Positions 50,144 through 59,670 of a stretch of 64,000 nucleotides of DNA are shown here, piece after piece. Both the position numbers and the translations under genes were made by a program. The notes beneath the pieces are model-generated. The model was not told the DNA's origin and searched no databases. It was given only the letters and a program-made list of their open reading frames with translations. How positions within the stretch are numbered: position 1 is the first letter of the stretch; each line of letters opens with the position of its first letter. The stretch is from CAYNHZ01 sp964397445 (GTDB lineage: Bacteria > Bacteroidota > Bacteroidia > Bacteroidales > UBA932): NCBI GenBank assembly GCA_964397445.1, contig CAYNHZ010000002.1, positions 310,001 to 374,000 on the forward strand, written 5' to 3'.

Positions 50144-52225
50144 CTATTGCAATTTATTTATAAATTCTTTTGCATCAGCCACCGACATAAATTTACCCTC
50201 TGATGGAACTGTATCACTAATTCCAAATTTCTTAATATCTTTCAACCATTCATGGAATTTACCAAGAGTGAAAAATAGCCTAAAATTACCATCTTTCTTT
50301 TTGTAGCTCACTTTAGTAATCTCGAAGACACCATTAGAAGCTGTATTTACTAACAGATATTTAATTTTATCTGTATCTTCAAATTCAGGAGTTTTTGCTC
50401 CTGTATGATATTCTGTGGCTTTATGATTAATAAAATCTTCTTTATTATAAGAAGGACTAGGCGTAAATCCAACATAAACTAACATTTCTTCGTCATTTCC
50501 TTCTACGACATAACCATCTTGTCGCACTACTACAGCTTTACATTTAGAATAAACTTCAGATAAAATAGGAGTAGGGTCTGCATCTAAGCCACAATCTTTT
50601 ATTATAAAATAATTGTTTAGAGTATTAAGTATCGTATCATTTTCGCTTGCAGGATCAGATTTGTCAAGAGCCAACGAATAATATTTTTTATTTGCGTAAG
50701 GCTGATAAATCTTACCTAACTGTTCTCTAAAATTATTTTTTAAATAATCATCCGCACTTACACCAGGCTTAGCTTGCATAGCATAGAAATTATATCTATT
50801 CTGTAAGACTACTTGAATGTCTTCTCTAAACCTTTTACGAATAATATCTGTGTATTGACTAGCACCTTGAACATAGGCGGCTAATACAAATAAAAAGTTA
50901 ATATTATAGGATTGTAAAATAAGTGTGTCTCTATCAAATAATCTGTTCTCAAAGTGATAAGATATTTTCTCTTTTCCATCTTTAGTTAACATATCATTAT
51001 CATAGACCATTTTATTTTTGTTTATAAAACCTCTAATAAAGAAATTAGGAGTAATATTATAGCCTTCAGTAGATTTATCAAGATAATTTAATTTCTCCTT
51101 TCCTTTTATTCTATCATTGAAGATATCCATATTATACTGAATCACATTCTTAGCATAAGTAAATTGCTTATAAAGAGAATTTTGACCAACTTCATTATCC
51201 TCTTTATAATATTTACTATCACCTATAAAATAAATATCATCTTTAGCATCTATTAGGGAGTGGTCTCTATAAATATGGTCTATTATTTTACCATCTTTTT
51301 GATTTTTTAGGTCAGAAAGAGAATCATCACCAACTAAACAATCAATCATATCTTCAAATACTAAATTAAAGTTACGTACCATCATAGCTTCCTCACTTTG
51401 TTTAGTATTGTTCTCAACTTTCTCACTTTCACTGAAAAATGCAAATAGTAAATTCCATAACTTAACCATTTCATCAGTGAAATATTTACGCCTATTAGTC
51501 CGCAACAATCTAGTTCCTTTCCCGGATCTTATCATCTCCTTAATTTTGCTATCCTTTAAAAGTTCATAACCAAATATAGGCTTGATGGTAAAATGAAATT
51601 CTGTATTTAAATAATTCAAAACAGAATAAAATAGAACTATTAACTCTTCGTCAAAATTGATAGTCTTCTGCTTATTCTTAGGATTAAGATAAAATGGAGT
51701 ATTTTTATGGATAATAGCTTGTGTACCACTAATAGTTTTTTGCCAATGAATTTTATTTCTTCCACTATGCTTTAATATAGTGATATATGTAAAAAGACTT
51801 TGGTGCTCTTTATGAAATTTAAGGATAGAAAGCACTATATCAAGCATTGTTTCACTACTATCTCCGTGATGAGAAACTACATTTTGTAAATACTCTTGTG
51901 TATTTACAGCTTTCTGTTTTCGTTCAATATATAATTTTATCGCACGATATACCCAAACAGAAAGCGAAAATATAGTTTTTTTATTCTCTTCTGTTATTTC
52001 ATTTCTATCTTCAATAAAGTCCTGACAATCATATAAACCAAAGGCTTTTCCTTCAATAATGAATACTTTAGGAAGAATGAAAATAGTATCTTTAATTACT
52101 GAAGAATAGAAATATCCAACATAAGGAATCTGCACACCATTACTATATTCAGTATAGTAATAGTGTGGTAGTAATTTCTCTATTACCCTTTTGTCGTATT
52201 GCTGTTGTTCTATTAAAATTTTCAC
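50144..52225 (-). CDS. LlaJI/McrC-like restriction nuclease subunit
   Basis: 693 aa, starting with GTG at 52225 that overlaps the upstream stop by one base. GDSKYYKE at about residue 335, preceded by the acidic stretch DAKDDIYFI and followed by NSLYKQFTYAKNV, looks like the D-x-K core of a PD-(D/E)XK nuclease. The order of genes (methylase, McrB-like ATPase, this protein) matches LlaJI-type systems, in which an ATPase and a nuclease subunit cut DNA jointly. Function is inferred from motif and context. Confidence 0.75.
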   Translation of the reverse strand: MKILIEQQQYDKRVIEKLLPHYYYTEYSNGVQIPYVGYFYSSVIKDTIFILPKVFIIEGKAFGLYDCQDFIEDRNEITEENKKTIFSLSVWVYRAIKLYIERKQKAVNTQEYLQNVVSHHGDSSETMLDIVLSILKFHKEHQSLFTYITILKHSGRNKIHWQKTISGTQAIIHKNTPFYLNPKNKQKTINFDEELIVLFYSVLNYLNTEFHFTIKPIFGYELLKDSKIKEMIRSGKGTRLLRTNRRKYFTDEMVKLWNLLFAFFSESEKVENNTKQSEEAMMVRNFNLVFEDMIDCLVGDDSLSDLKNQKDGKIIDHIYRDHSLIDAKDDIYFIGDSKYYKEDNEVGQNSLYKQFTYAKNVIQYNMDIFNDRIKGKEKLNYLDKSTEGYNITPNFFIRGFINKNKMVYDNDMLTKDGKEKISYHFENRLFDRDTLILQSYNINFLFVLAAYVQGASQYTDIIRKRFREDIQVVLQNRYNFYAMQAKPGVSADDYLKNNFREQLGKIYQPYANKKYYSLALDKSDPASENDTILNTLNNYFIIKDCGLDADPTPILSEVYSKCKAVVVRQDGYVVEGNDEEMLVYVGFTPSPSYNKEDFINHKATEYHTGAKTPEFEDTDKIKYLLVNTASNGVFEITKVSYKKKDGNFRLFFTLGKFHEWLKDIKKFGISDTVPSEGKFMSVADAKEFINKLQ

Positions 52226-54033
52226 TATTCTGTAGTTTCAATAGATTCCTCGTTTTTAGCTTTTTTACTTGTATTTAAAAAAGGTAGACCCAAGTAAGTC
52301 ATAAATCCATTTATGATATCACTACTATTTGACCTAAATAAATCATTGAAAGTGAATTTTTTATTACTATCTGATGTGCAGAAAAAATATTTAATGCTTT
52401 CATATTCGTCTTTTAATATTTCACTCCATAAGTAAAACATAACCTTACACACAAATTGTTTTTCATCTACACTTTGTTTTATGAAGAAATTTCCCATTTG
52501 TTTATCTTCACTACTAGTAATGTCAAAAATCTTATCATTTACTTTTTCAATGAAATTCACCCAATTATATGTTTTCTCTCCGATAGTGATAGTAAAAGAA
52601 GAAGAAACAGAATCATCATATTTAATAGGGACGTATTCCCAATCCCAGCGACGTTTAAAAGCCGAATCTATAGGGAATAATGATTGGTCACTTGTATTCA
52701 TTGTTGCTAATATATGCAAATTACTAGGAAGACAAAGTTTACCACCTTTTATACCTTCATTATCATCACTTAGTTCTTTTATAAGATAATCAGCTAAATC
52801 AGCATCAGCTTTTATTTTGTATTCCGAAACACCATTTTTTCTATCAAGTAATTGGAATAAATCGCCAAATATTTGTGCACAATTACCACGATTAATTTCC
52901 TCAATTATTAAATAGGTTGGAGTCTCTGGGTTTTTATATGCATGTATATAGGCTTGGGTAAAGGCTTGAGGAACGAAAGTGTAAGAGATATATTTTTCTT
53001 TATTCTTTGCTAAATATTCTTCTCCTACTGCGATACATTTATCAATCTCTACAGAATATGAATCTGTTATACCACAAGCCGATAAAATATCTTTTTTATC
53101 AGTAGGAGTAAGCTTTTTTAATGAGGACCAATATTTCGCGCCAAATTTATGCACTGCATATGGAGTTCCTGTAGCCTTTAAATCGGTTAACTTACTTATG
53201 AGTTCTTCTTTTGAATAATTCTCTTCTTTTTTACTTTCCATAATAGGCTTATAACATCCCACAAAGCTTGCATAATCACTATCAGGGTGGAAAGTAGTAC
53301 GAAAAACATTAGGTTTTTCTTCAATATTTTCTCCGGTGATTTCTTTCACAGAGTGACTTTTCCCTGTTCCTGGTGCGCCATAGAAAATTGTTTGAAGAGT
53401 TATATTTACATCAAGATTTAAATTCGTTCTAATTATTTCCCCTTTATAATCTTCTGGCAAACATGATAACATATATTTTTTTCTCTCAGTAGAATCATTG
53501 AAACTCATTGTAATGTCTTTGTCACCTATAAAGGCTCGAAAATGTAATTCATCTTGATTATGAATATTAATATCAGTAATAAACCATGCTGCATTTTCAC
53601 CTAAATCTAATGCCTGTTGTATTTTATTATAACAATCATTATTTGTGATAGAATCATATTCAATTTTCGGAGAGTACTTAAGTGTTAACCTTCCAGAATG
53701 TTCTTTGCTAAATTCTTTTGTTATTAATAATATAAAACTAGCATCTGTTACCTTAATATCATTGACAAATATCTTATCAAATTTACTAGCAATAACATAT
53801 TCATAATCTGAACTCTCTGAATATTGTGGTTTATTACCTCCCTTACCAAGAGGACATTTTACCAGATTCATATTTGGAACCATCTTATATACCATAGCAG
53901 GAATAAATTCTTGATATCCCAAAAATGTTATCTTATGTTGTTCGTTTTGACCTAGTGCAGTACCCCAAGACGGGGTACCACCACCAGATTGTATATTCAT
54001 ATTGAAAGCTAATGATCCAAAATCTATATTCAT
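52225..54033 (-). CDS. McrB-like AAA+ NTPase, restriction subunit
   Basis: 602 aa. The first 210 residues are a target-recognition-like region without clear motifs. Walker A is GAPGTGKSHSV (about 217-227), Walker B YLIIEEINRGNCAQIFGDL, and ATMNTSDQSLFPIDSAFKRRWDWE is the McrB-type sensor segment (compare MNTADRS of McrB, which reads GTP). It should drive translocation and switch on the nuclease encoded downstream. It overlaps the methylase gene by 4 bp (ATGA) and the nuclease gene by 1 bp, so the three are translated together. GTP rather than ATP use is likely but not shown. Confidence 0.85.
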   Translation of the reverse strand: MNIDFGSLAFNMNIQSGGGTPSWGTALGQNEQHKITFLGYQEFIPAMVYKMVPNMNLVKCPLGKGGNKPQYSESSDYEYVIASKFDKIFVNDIKVTDASFILLITKEFSKEHSGRLTLKYSPKIEYDSITNNDCYNKIQQALDLGENAAWFITDINIHNQDELHFRAFIGDKDITMSFNDSTERKKYMLSCLPEDYKGEIIRTNLNLDVNITLQTIFYGAPGTGKSHSVKEITGENIEEKPNVFRTTFHPDSDYASFVGCYKPIMESKKEENYSKEELISKLTDLKATGTPYAVHKFGAKYWSSLKKLTPTDKKDILSACGITDSYSVEIDKCIAVGEEYLAKNKEKYISYTFVPQAFTQAYIHAYKNPETPTYLIIEEINRGNCAQIFGDLFQLLDRKNGVSEYKIKADADLADYLIKELSDDNEGIKGGKLCLPSNLHILATMNTSDQSLFPIDSAFKRRWDWEYVPIKYDDSVSSSFTITIGEKTYNWVNFIEKVNDKIFDITSSEDKQMGNFFIKQSVDEKQFVCKVMFYLWSEILKDEYESIKYFFCTSDSNKKFTFNDLFRSNSSDIINGFMTYLGLPFLNTSKKAKNEESIETTE

Positions 54034-55082
54034 AGTTGTTTAAATATATGGTTTAATAAAATTGTTACTAAATTAACATCCCATCCATTTCCAGCTCGCT
54101 TAGATAATTGAGTATATGATTGTCCTGCAAAATTAATATCTGTTTCTCTTCCAATTCCCTGCAATCCCTCTAATCCCATTAATCTAAATTGTTCTGATAC
54201 AGACATTTTTCTAACTATCTCAACCAATTTATTTGATTCAATTATTCTCAAACTATTATGCTCTGGTTGAGTTATAGTTATAGAATAGCCATCATGTTTT
54301 ATTTTTTTATTATAAATGTCTAGACATAAAGGTTTTTCCACGAAAAAGTGTTCAATATTATGTTTAAACTTCAAATGATTAATTTGATCTGTAGATAAAT
54401 ACATTTCTTTAGGTACATATTCTTCAGGGTCTAAAAAATCTGATATTCTTAAATTACTTTCAATTTTAGGAGGTGTCATACAAAAGTTATCAGGTAATCC
54501 TCCTAATTGAGCGAACATCCATAATCTTTCTCTATTTTGTGCTATACCATAGTCTTTTGAGTTTAATACAGAAATACCCATTGGACATGTATTTATATCA
54601 TTAACATTGTTTGCATAGCCTATTTCTCTTAACATCTGATACATCAGTGCTCTGGTACTTTCAAATTTTTTAGATTTAAATCCTTTGACATTTTCCATTA
54701 AAATATATTTAGGCTTCTTTATTTCACATATACGAACTATATGTTGAAATAATGTTCCCCGTCCATACGGATCATCTAAGCCTTTTTGCATGCCAGCAGT
54801 TGAAAATGGTTGACATGGGAATCCTCCAGTAAAAAGATCAAAATCTGGTAAGTCTTTTGGATCTATTAATGTAATATCACCATAATTTTTAATATAATCT
54901 CCATTAGATTTTCGATGATTTGCATCATATAATTGAGAAGCATATTTATCTACTTCAGAATATCCTACAATTTCATATTCAAAACCAGGATACTGTTTTT
55001 TTAATTTTCTTAGAGCGAATGAAGCTCCACCATATCCAGCAAATCCTTCAAATACTTTAATTTTTAATTTGTTTAAATTCAT
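54030..55082 (-). CDS. DNA (cytosine-5) methyltransferase
   Basis: 350 aa, normal size. All main m5C motifs are visible: I (FEGFAGYGGASFAL), IV (GGFPCQPFSTAG, catalytic Cys near residue 90), VI (ILMENVKGF), VIII (AQNRERLWMF), IX (MSVSEQFRLMGL) and X (AGNGWDVN). Motif II-III text (GYSEVDKYASQLYDANH) is typical as well. It protects the host site that the two restriction subunits recognise. The target-recognition domain between VIII and IX is short, so the site is probably palindromic and a single methylase suffices. The gene is 2 bp from the regulator and overlaps the NTPase gene. Confidence 0.95.
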   Translation of the reverse strand: MNLNKLKIKVFEGFAGYGGASFALRKLKKQYPGFEYEIVGYSEVDKYASQLYDANHRKSNGDYIKNYGDITLIDPKDLPDFDLFTGGFPCQPFSTAGMQKGLDDPYGRGTLFQHIVRICEIKKPKYILMENVKGFKSKKFESTRALMYQMLREIGYANNVNDINTCPMGISVLNSKDYGIAQNRERLWMFAQLGGLPDNFCMTPPKIESNLRISDFLDPEEYVPKEMYLSTDQINHLKFKHNIEHFFVEKPLCLDIYNKKIKHDGYSITITQPEHNSLRIIESNKLVEIVRKMSVSEQFRLMGLEGLQGIGRETDINFAGQSYTQLSKRAGNGWDVNLVTILLNHIFKQL

Positions 55083-55084
55083 TT

Positions 55085-55276
55085 TTATTTACTCCCATCA
55101 ATTAATTCCTTTACGTCCACGCCAAGAATTTTGGCTATCTCAAATAACTGCTCCAAGCTGGGCTGGCGGCGGTTGCAGACATAGGCGTTGGTTTGGCTGA
55201 AACTCTTACCAATCTTTTCGGCAAGCCACGTCTGTTTAATTCCTTTCTCTTCAAGGACTTCTTTTATTCGGTTCAT
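55085..55276 (-). CDS. XRE-family HTH regulator (controller-like) of the restriction system
   Basis: 63 aa, nearly all helix-turn-helix: IKEVLEEKGIKQTWLAEKIG, then SFSQTNAYVCNRRQPSLEQLF, then EIAKILGVDVKELI. The size and position just before the methylase are those of C-type controller proteins, which delay or tune expression of restriction genes. The stop is 2 bp before the methylase start. It has a higher-GC central part than its neighbours. Its DNA operator is not clear; a small inverted repeat AATACT/AGTATT lies about 80 bp upstream of its start. Confidence 0.85.
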   Translation of the reverse strand: MNRIKEVLEEKGIKQTWLAEKIGKSFSQTNAYVCNRRQPSLEQLFEIAKILGVDVKELIDGSK

Positions 55277-55468
55277 ATCAAATGGTTTTTGATGCTTACT
55301 TCTTTCAGACGATAAAGATATGAAAAATTTTGCTATAAATAAGGGAAAAGGGTTAGTCCTTAATACTATGTGTTAAGTATTGAAGTGCTTATTTGAAGTC
55401 GATAGTCTGGGAGCTCATTTAGTTGGGCTATATTGTTTTTGGGAGCAGTTAAGCTTGTTTGCATTTCG

Positions 55469-56137
55469 TTATTTGTCTTTTTTAGACTCTATTATTCGTG
55501 TTGTTTCTTTGTGTTTATCAATATCCCAAATCATATCAAGATGTTTGAGATATTCTTCAATAGGTTCAAGACCCACTTCTGCTCGTCTTTCATTCACTTT
55601 TTCTGGTTCTACTACTGGATAAACATAGGACTCTCCGGTATCATAGTTTTTATATACTTGACTTCCATATATTTGTCTTTCTCCTTGTCGTAATGCTATT
55701 CTGTCTTTTAATAAAGCAATATCTTGTCCATTAGCATTTCCAAGTTTGACAGCATCAAGCATCATTGGAAGATATTTAATTTGAGTTTCTAGGTCAGCGT
55801 GTTGAATTACAAGAAACAATGTCTTGTTCCCTTGTTCTCCTATTACATCAGAGCCTAACCAACCATCTTTATCAAGTATTTTTTTAATTTCAGATAGATT
55901 TATGGAATCTTTTTTATTGATTATATCCAATAGACTTATTATCTCTAATTTATCAGAATCTGTCCTCTCCAATTTATTTAGAATTTCCATTAATTGTTTC
56001 CTATATTTTTGATCCTGTTGATAAATAGTATCAAGTTTAGTTATAAGAGAATCACCAAGAGTTTGTTTAGATTTTAGTTGTCCAAAAGAATAATTGACAA
56101 CTAAAAGTCCAATTATTATTAATACTATTTTTTTCAT
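55469..56137 (-). CDS. Secreted DUF6624-like protein
   Basis: 222 aa with a signal peptide (KKIVLIIIGLLVVNYSFGQ). The DUF6624 pattern is visible: LDTIYQQDQKYRKQL, DGWLGSDVIGEQGNKTLFLV, QHADLETQIKYLPMMLDAVK, ALLKDRIALRQGERQIYGSQ, and an end with VNERRAEVGLEPIEEYLK. No function is known to me for the family. It is within the repeat-bounded cassette, on the same strand as the restriction genes but separated from them by about 190 bp. Repeat copy 2, with its promoter box, lies just upstream. Confidence 0.75.
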   Translation of the reverse strand: MKKIVLIIIGLLVVNYSFGQLKSKQTLGDSLITKLDTIYQQDQKYRKQLMEILNKLERTDSDKLEIISLLDIINKKDSINLSEIKKILDKDGWLGSDVIGEQGNKTLFLVIQHADLETQIKYLPMMLDAVKLGNANGQDIALLKDRIALRQGERQIYGSQVYKNYDTGESYVYPVVEPEKVNERRAEVGLEPIEEYLKHLDMIWDIDKHKETTRIIESKKDK

Positions 56138-56223
56138 TGTATGCTTGTTTATGCGTTTTATAATTAATGCTAAGGGTTTTGTCTGTTTTTAAACTTATTG
56201 TATATACACTATATCAGGGAGTA

Positions 56224-56311
56224 TTGCGTATGATTTCTGAGCGAGTGGTACTAATAAAATTATTATAATCTTATTCATATTTGCAGAAAGTTGATTGGTT
56301 TTACAAAGTTA
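56224..56311 (-). repeat. 88 bp direct repeat, copy 2 (right boundary of cassette)
   Basis: Identical to 49872-49959. The minus-strand -7 box TAACTTTG is at 56311-56304 and the signal-peptide ATG at 56278; beyond the repeat the frame continues ILPDIVYTIQ and stops. DUF6624 starts 86 bp further on. The GH92 gene ends 18 bp to the right of the repeat. Confidence 0.95.
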
Positions 56312-56329
56312 GGCATTACACTTAGTTAA

Positions 56330-58642
56330 TTACTTTTTAGAACTCATATTAAATTCCAAAATTCCACCCTGCATTATATCGTCGTAGCTAATATAATTAT
56401 TACGGATTTCTTTATTATTTAAAATTACTGATTTTACGTAACGATTTTTATCAGAAACATCCTTTGCTACGATTTCGAGAGTTTTATTATTTGAAAGATA
56501 TAGCTTCATATATGGAAGATATGGGGCACCAATAATATATTTACCACTTGCAGGGCAAACAGGGTAAAATCCCATTGCTGTAAAAATATACCAAGCAGAC
56601 ATTTGCCCACAATCATCATTCCCACTTAATCCGTCAATATGATTTTTATACATACGATTCATTATTTCCCTTAGCCAATACTGTGTTCTCCATTTATCTG
56701 ATGTCCAGGTATATAAATATGGTATATGATGACTGGGTTCATTTCCATGGACATATCCTCCCAATAATCCTTCTTTAGTAATATCTTCATTTTTTTCATA
56801 GTATTTTTTTGGCAGGTCCATCTCAAATAATTCATTTAAGCGATTAATGAAAGCTTTTTCACCACCTATTAATTCTATCATACCTTCAACATCATGAGGA
56901 GCATGGAATGTGAAATTAAAAGAGTTCCCTTCTATAAAACCTTCGCCATTAGTCTGTAATGGGTCAAAATCCTTTTTAAACTGACCATTATTATGCTTTG
57001 GTCTAATAAATCTATTGTTATAATCAAAAATATTCTTATAATATTTTGCCCTCTTTTCATATATTTCAGCTATATCGTGTTTGTTGAGATGCTTAGCAGC
57101 AGCTGCTATACACCAATCATCATAACTATATTCCAAAGTAGTTGATGCAGCATTTGAATTCTCTTCTATTGCCACATATCCTAAATCTAAATAAGAATTT
57201 AAACCAGCATAGTATTTTACATTAGATGTTTCTATCATAGCTTTTAGTGCCCTTTCAGCCATTTCATCCTTAATACTATTTGTTACTATGGCCTCTGCCA
57301 ATACAGAAACACTATGGTAGCCACTCATACACCAATTTTCATTAGCCATATGGCTCCATACTGGAAGCATCTTATGAACACTTTGTTCTTGATGGGCAAG
57401 CATAGAACTAATCATATCCAAATTATTCTTAGTCTTCATAAGATTTAAAAAAGGATGCTCTGCCCTATATGTATCCCATAAAGAAAAAATTGTATAATTT
57501 GTAAAATCTTTAGCCTTGTGGATATTATGATCTAAACCTCTATACTGGCCGTCTACATCTTGATATATCGATGGGTTTATCATAGTATGATATAAAGAAG
57601 TATAAAACATACATAGTTGATCATATGTGCCTTGAGCATCAATACAGCTTAATTCTTTTTCCCATTCATTTTGGGTCTTAGAAACTAAGTCTTCAAAACT
57701 CATTTTACTTGTTTCTTCTTTTAGATTGGCCAATGCTCCATTTGTACTAACTGCAGAAATACCCACTTTGATAACTAATTCATTAGAGGTTTTTGTGTCA
57801 AATTCAAAATATGAAACAAGTTTCCTTCCAGACATCTCAGGAAAGTTATGATTAATATCAAACCTTCTCCAGAAACCATTATATTTAATTTTTTCCAAAT
57901 CTTGATAACCATATTTAATAATGGGTTTAGAAAAACTAATAGCAAAATAAGTATAATTGGTTCGAGCCCAACCATTTGTTATTCTATAACCAGTAATCAG
58001 AGTATCGTTCTCCACTCTTATATTAGCCCAAAGAGTTTTTCCATCATAATTATATATACCATGATTTAAGTCTAATATGATATGTCCTGGAGTATCTGAA
58101 TTTTTAGGAAATGTATATTTATGAATGCCACATCTCGAGCTTGCAGTTAATTCGGCTTTTATTTTATAATCATCAAGTAAAACAGAATAATAACCAGGTT
58201 TAGAAACTTCTGTATCGTGTGAAAACTTTGAGCGATAACCGCTATAGGGTCTATCTGATGTGCCAGGATTTAATTTAATATCGCCCATAGAAGGCATAAT
58301 AAGAATATCCCCTAAATCTGAGTGACCAGTTCCACTAAAATGTCTATGAGAAAAGCCAACTATCGTAGAGTCTTTGTACTGATACCCTGCGCAATATTCA
58401 TATACTTTTTTTTGATATTTTTCATTTATTAACATAGGAATAGTATCTGTGTCAGGGCTTAACTGAATCCCTGAAAAAGGAGCACAAGCCCCAGGGAAAG
58501 TATGCCCCATACCATTAGTTCCTATAATAGGATTAACATAATCTATATATTTTTTAGTCTTTGAATCTTTAGCTATGGTTTGATTATAGTTCAAAGAGAT
58601 AAGCACAATGACAATAATAAATTTATTTATTACTTTTTCCAT
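56330..58642 (-). CDS. GH92 alpha-mannosidase, single-core form
   Basis: 770 aa, the usual GH92 length, with a signal peptide ahead of YIDYVNPIIGTNGMGHTFPG. Conserved stretches are GACAPFSGIQLSPDTD, VGFSHRHFSGTGHSDLGDIL, GNSFNFTFHAPHD, GNEPSHHIPYLYTW (catalytic Glu) and LSGNDDCGQMSAWYIFTAMGFYPV. It is a secreted calcium-dependent exo-alpha-mannosidase by family. It is a distant paralogue of the 1055 aa enzyme at 34359 and lacks its repeat linker and accessory domains. The gene stands alone, just outside the right repeat of the restriction cassette. Confidence 0.9.
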   Translation of the reverse strand: MEKVINKFIIVIVLISLNYNQTIAKDSKTKKYIDYVNPIIGTNGMGHTFPGACAPFSGIQLSPDTDTIPMLINEKYQKKVYEYCAGYQYKDSTIVGFSHRHFSGTGHSDLGDILIMPSMGDIKLNPGTSDRPYSGYRSKFSHDTEVSKPGYYSVLLDDYKIKAELTASSRCGIHKYTFPKNSDTPGHIILDLNHGIYNYDGKTLWANIRVENDTLITGYRITNGWARTNYTYFAISFSKPIIKYGYQDLEKIKYNGFWRRFDINHNFPEMSGRKLVSYFEFDTKTSNELVIKVGISAVSTNGALANLKEETSKMSFEDLVSKTQNEWEKELSCIDAQGTYDQLCMFYTSLYHTMINPSIYQDVDGQYRGLDHNIHKAKDFTNYTIFSLWDTYRAEHPFLNLMKTKNNLDMISSMLAHQEQSVHKMLPVWSHMANENWCMSGYHSVSVLAEAIVTNSIKDEMAERALKAMIETSNVKYYAGLNSYLDLGYVAIEENSNAASTTLEYSYDDWCIAAAAKHLNKHDIAEIYEKRAKYYKNIFDYNNRFIRPKHNNGQFKKDFDPLQTNGEGFIEGNSFNFTFHAPHDVEGMIELIGGEKAFINRLNELFEMDLPKKYYEKNEDITKEGLLGGYVHGNEPSHHIPYLYTWTSDKWRTQYWLREIMNRMYKNHIDGLSGNDDCGQMSAWYIFTAMGFYPVCPASGKYIIGAPYLPYMKLYLSNNKTLEIVAKDVSDKNRYVKSVILNNKEIRNNYISYDDIMQGGILEFNMSSKK

Positions 58643-58845
58643 TATTAAGCGATTTTTTTAATTCTTATGTTACTACTTTCCGATGCAACATATTGATACT
58701 ATTGAAAGCCAGCGTTTTAGCCTTTTAAACGGTACAAAGTGTATTTTGACAAATAGACACCTCTCTCCGGAAAGTTTGTCTGTCTGATTTTGTGGCTGTT
58801 ACCACACTTGTGTTACAAACAGGTTGCTGGGGCAAAGATAGTGAT

Positions 58846-59670
58846 TTATTCGAAAATAATCATATCTGTTAGCTGAATAAAGTAGTCGGTAGACCATATC
58901 TGTAGATTGTCTATATTTTTAACGAATGGCACTACATCTTGTTTTACCATATCAATATCAGTGGAAATTATTTTTTCTTTTAGTAGTTTAATAAAATCTT
59001 CTTTGTTTATTTCCAATCCATTAAAGTCACGAATACGCTCTTGAAGATGATTGAAATTTAACCTAACACCATTTCTAACGTACCACTCAAAATCATACCA
59101 ATCACGGCCCTTTACTCGATTCTTCCAAGAACGAAATACTAAAGCGTGCATCTTACCTGCGTATAAATCTGGAAGAGTAAAACATCGTGTCATAAAAGAG
59201 AATGGATGCAGTAACAGTTTCTGTTCGGTTTGAAAATTTAGTGGCGGTTTTGTGTCTACCTCAATCTTTATTTTTAGATTTCTCTCAGTCTGAAACGATA
59301 CGTCATACACCTTTGTGTCTTGTTTCAAGAAAGCGGATTCGACTTTACCGAAATTCTTTTTGTCTTTCTTATTAATGACTACATCACGACCTAATATACT
59401 AAACTCATTTTTGATGGCAGGAAAATAGTCTTCCAAATTAAATGACTCATCGTGTGACAATAGAGAGAAGTCCATATCTTCCGAAAAACGATCCAACTTA
59501 TGGAATATCCTTAAGCAAGTACCTCCATAAAAAGCAGCCTTGTCAAAAAAACCTCCCCGATAGAGTCCTGCCAATGTTATCTGCTGCATTACCTCGTAGA
59601 TTGCATTACGACGGTCTTTGTCACTAATAATTGGATATTTAGAGAGCATTTGCTCAAATATAGTATTCAT
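58846..59670 (-). CDS. abiEii: AbiEii-type nucleotidyltransferase toxin
   Basis: 274 aa. AFYGGTCLRIFHKLDRF followed by SEDMDFSLLS (residues 47-72) is the DNA polymerase beta-like nucleotidyltransferase motif with the two aspartates of SEDMDF; a later Lys and Asp in LPDLYAGKMHALVFR and the WYDFEWYVR segment complete the AbiEii pattern. AbiEii toxins act by modifying tRNA or similar in known type IV systems, with abortive infection as the outcome. The gene overlaps the antitoxin gene by 4 bp (ATGA). Confidence 0.87.
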   Translation of the reverse strand: MNTIFEQMLSKYPIISDKDRRNAIYEVMQQITLAGLYRGGFFDKAAFYGGTCLRIFHKLDRFSEDMDFSLLSHDESFNLEDYFPAIKNEFSILGRDVVINKKDKKNFGKVESAFLKQDTKVYDVSFQTERNLKIKIEVDTKPPLNFQTEQKLLLHPFSFMTRCFTLPDLYAGKMHALVFRSWKNRVKGRDWYDFEWYVRNGVRLNFNHLQERIRDFNGLEINKEDFIKLLKEKIISTDIDMVKQDVVPFVKNIDNLQIWSTDYFIQLTDMIIFE

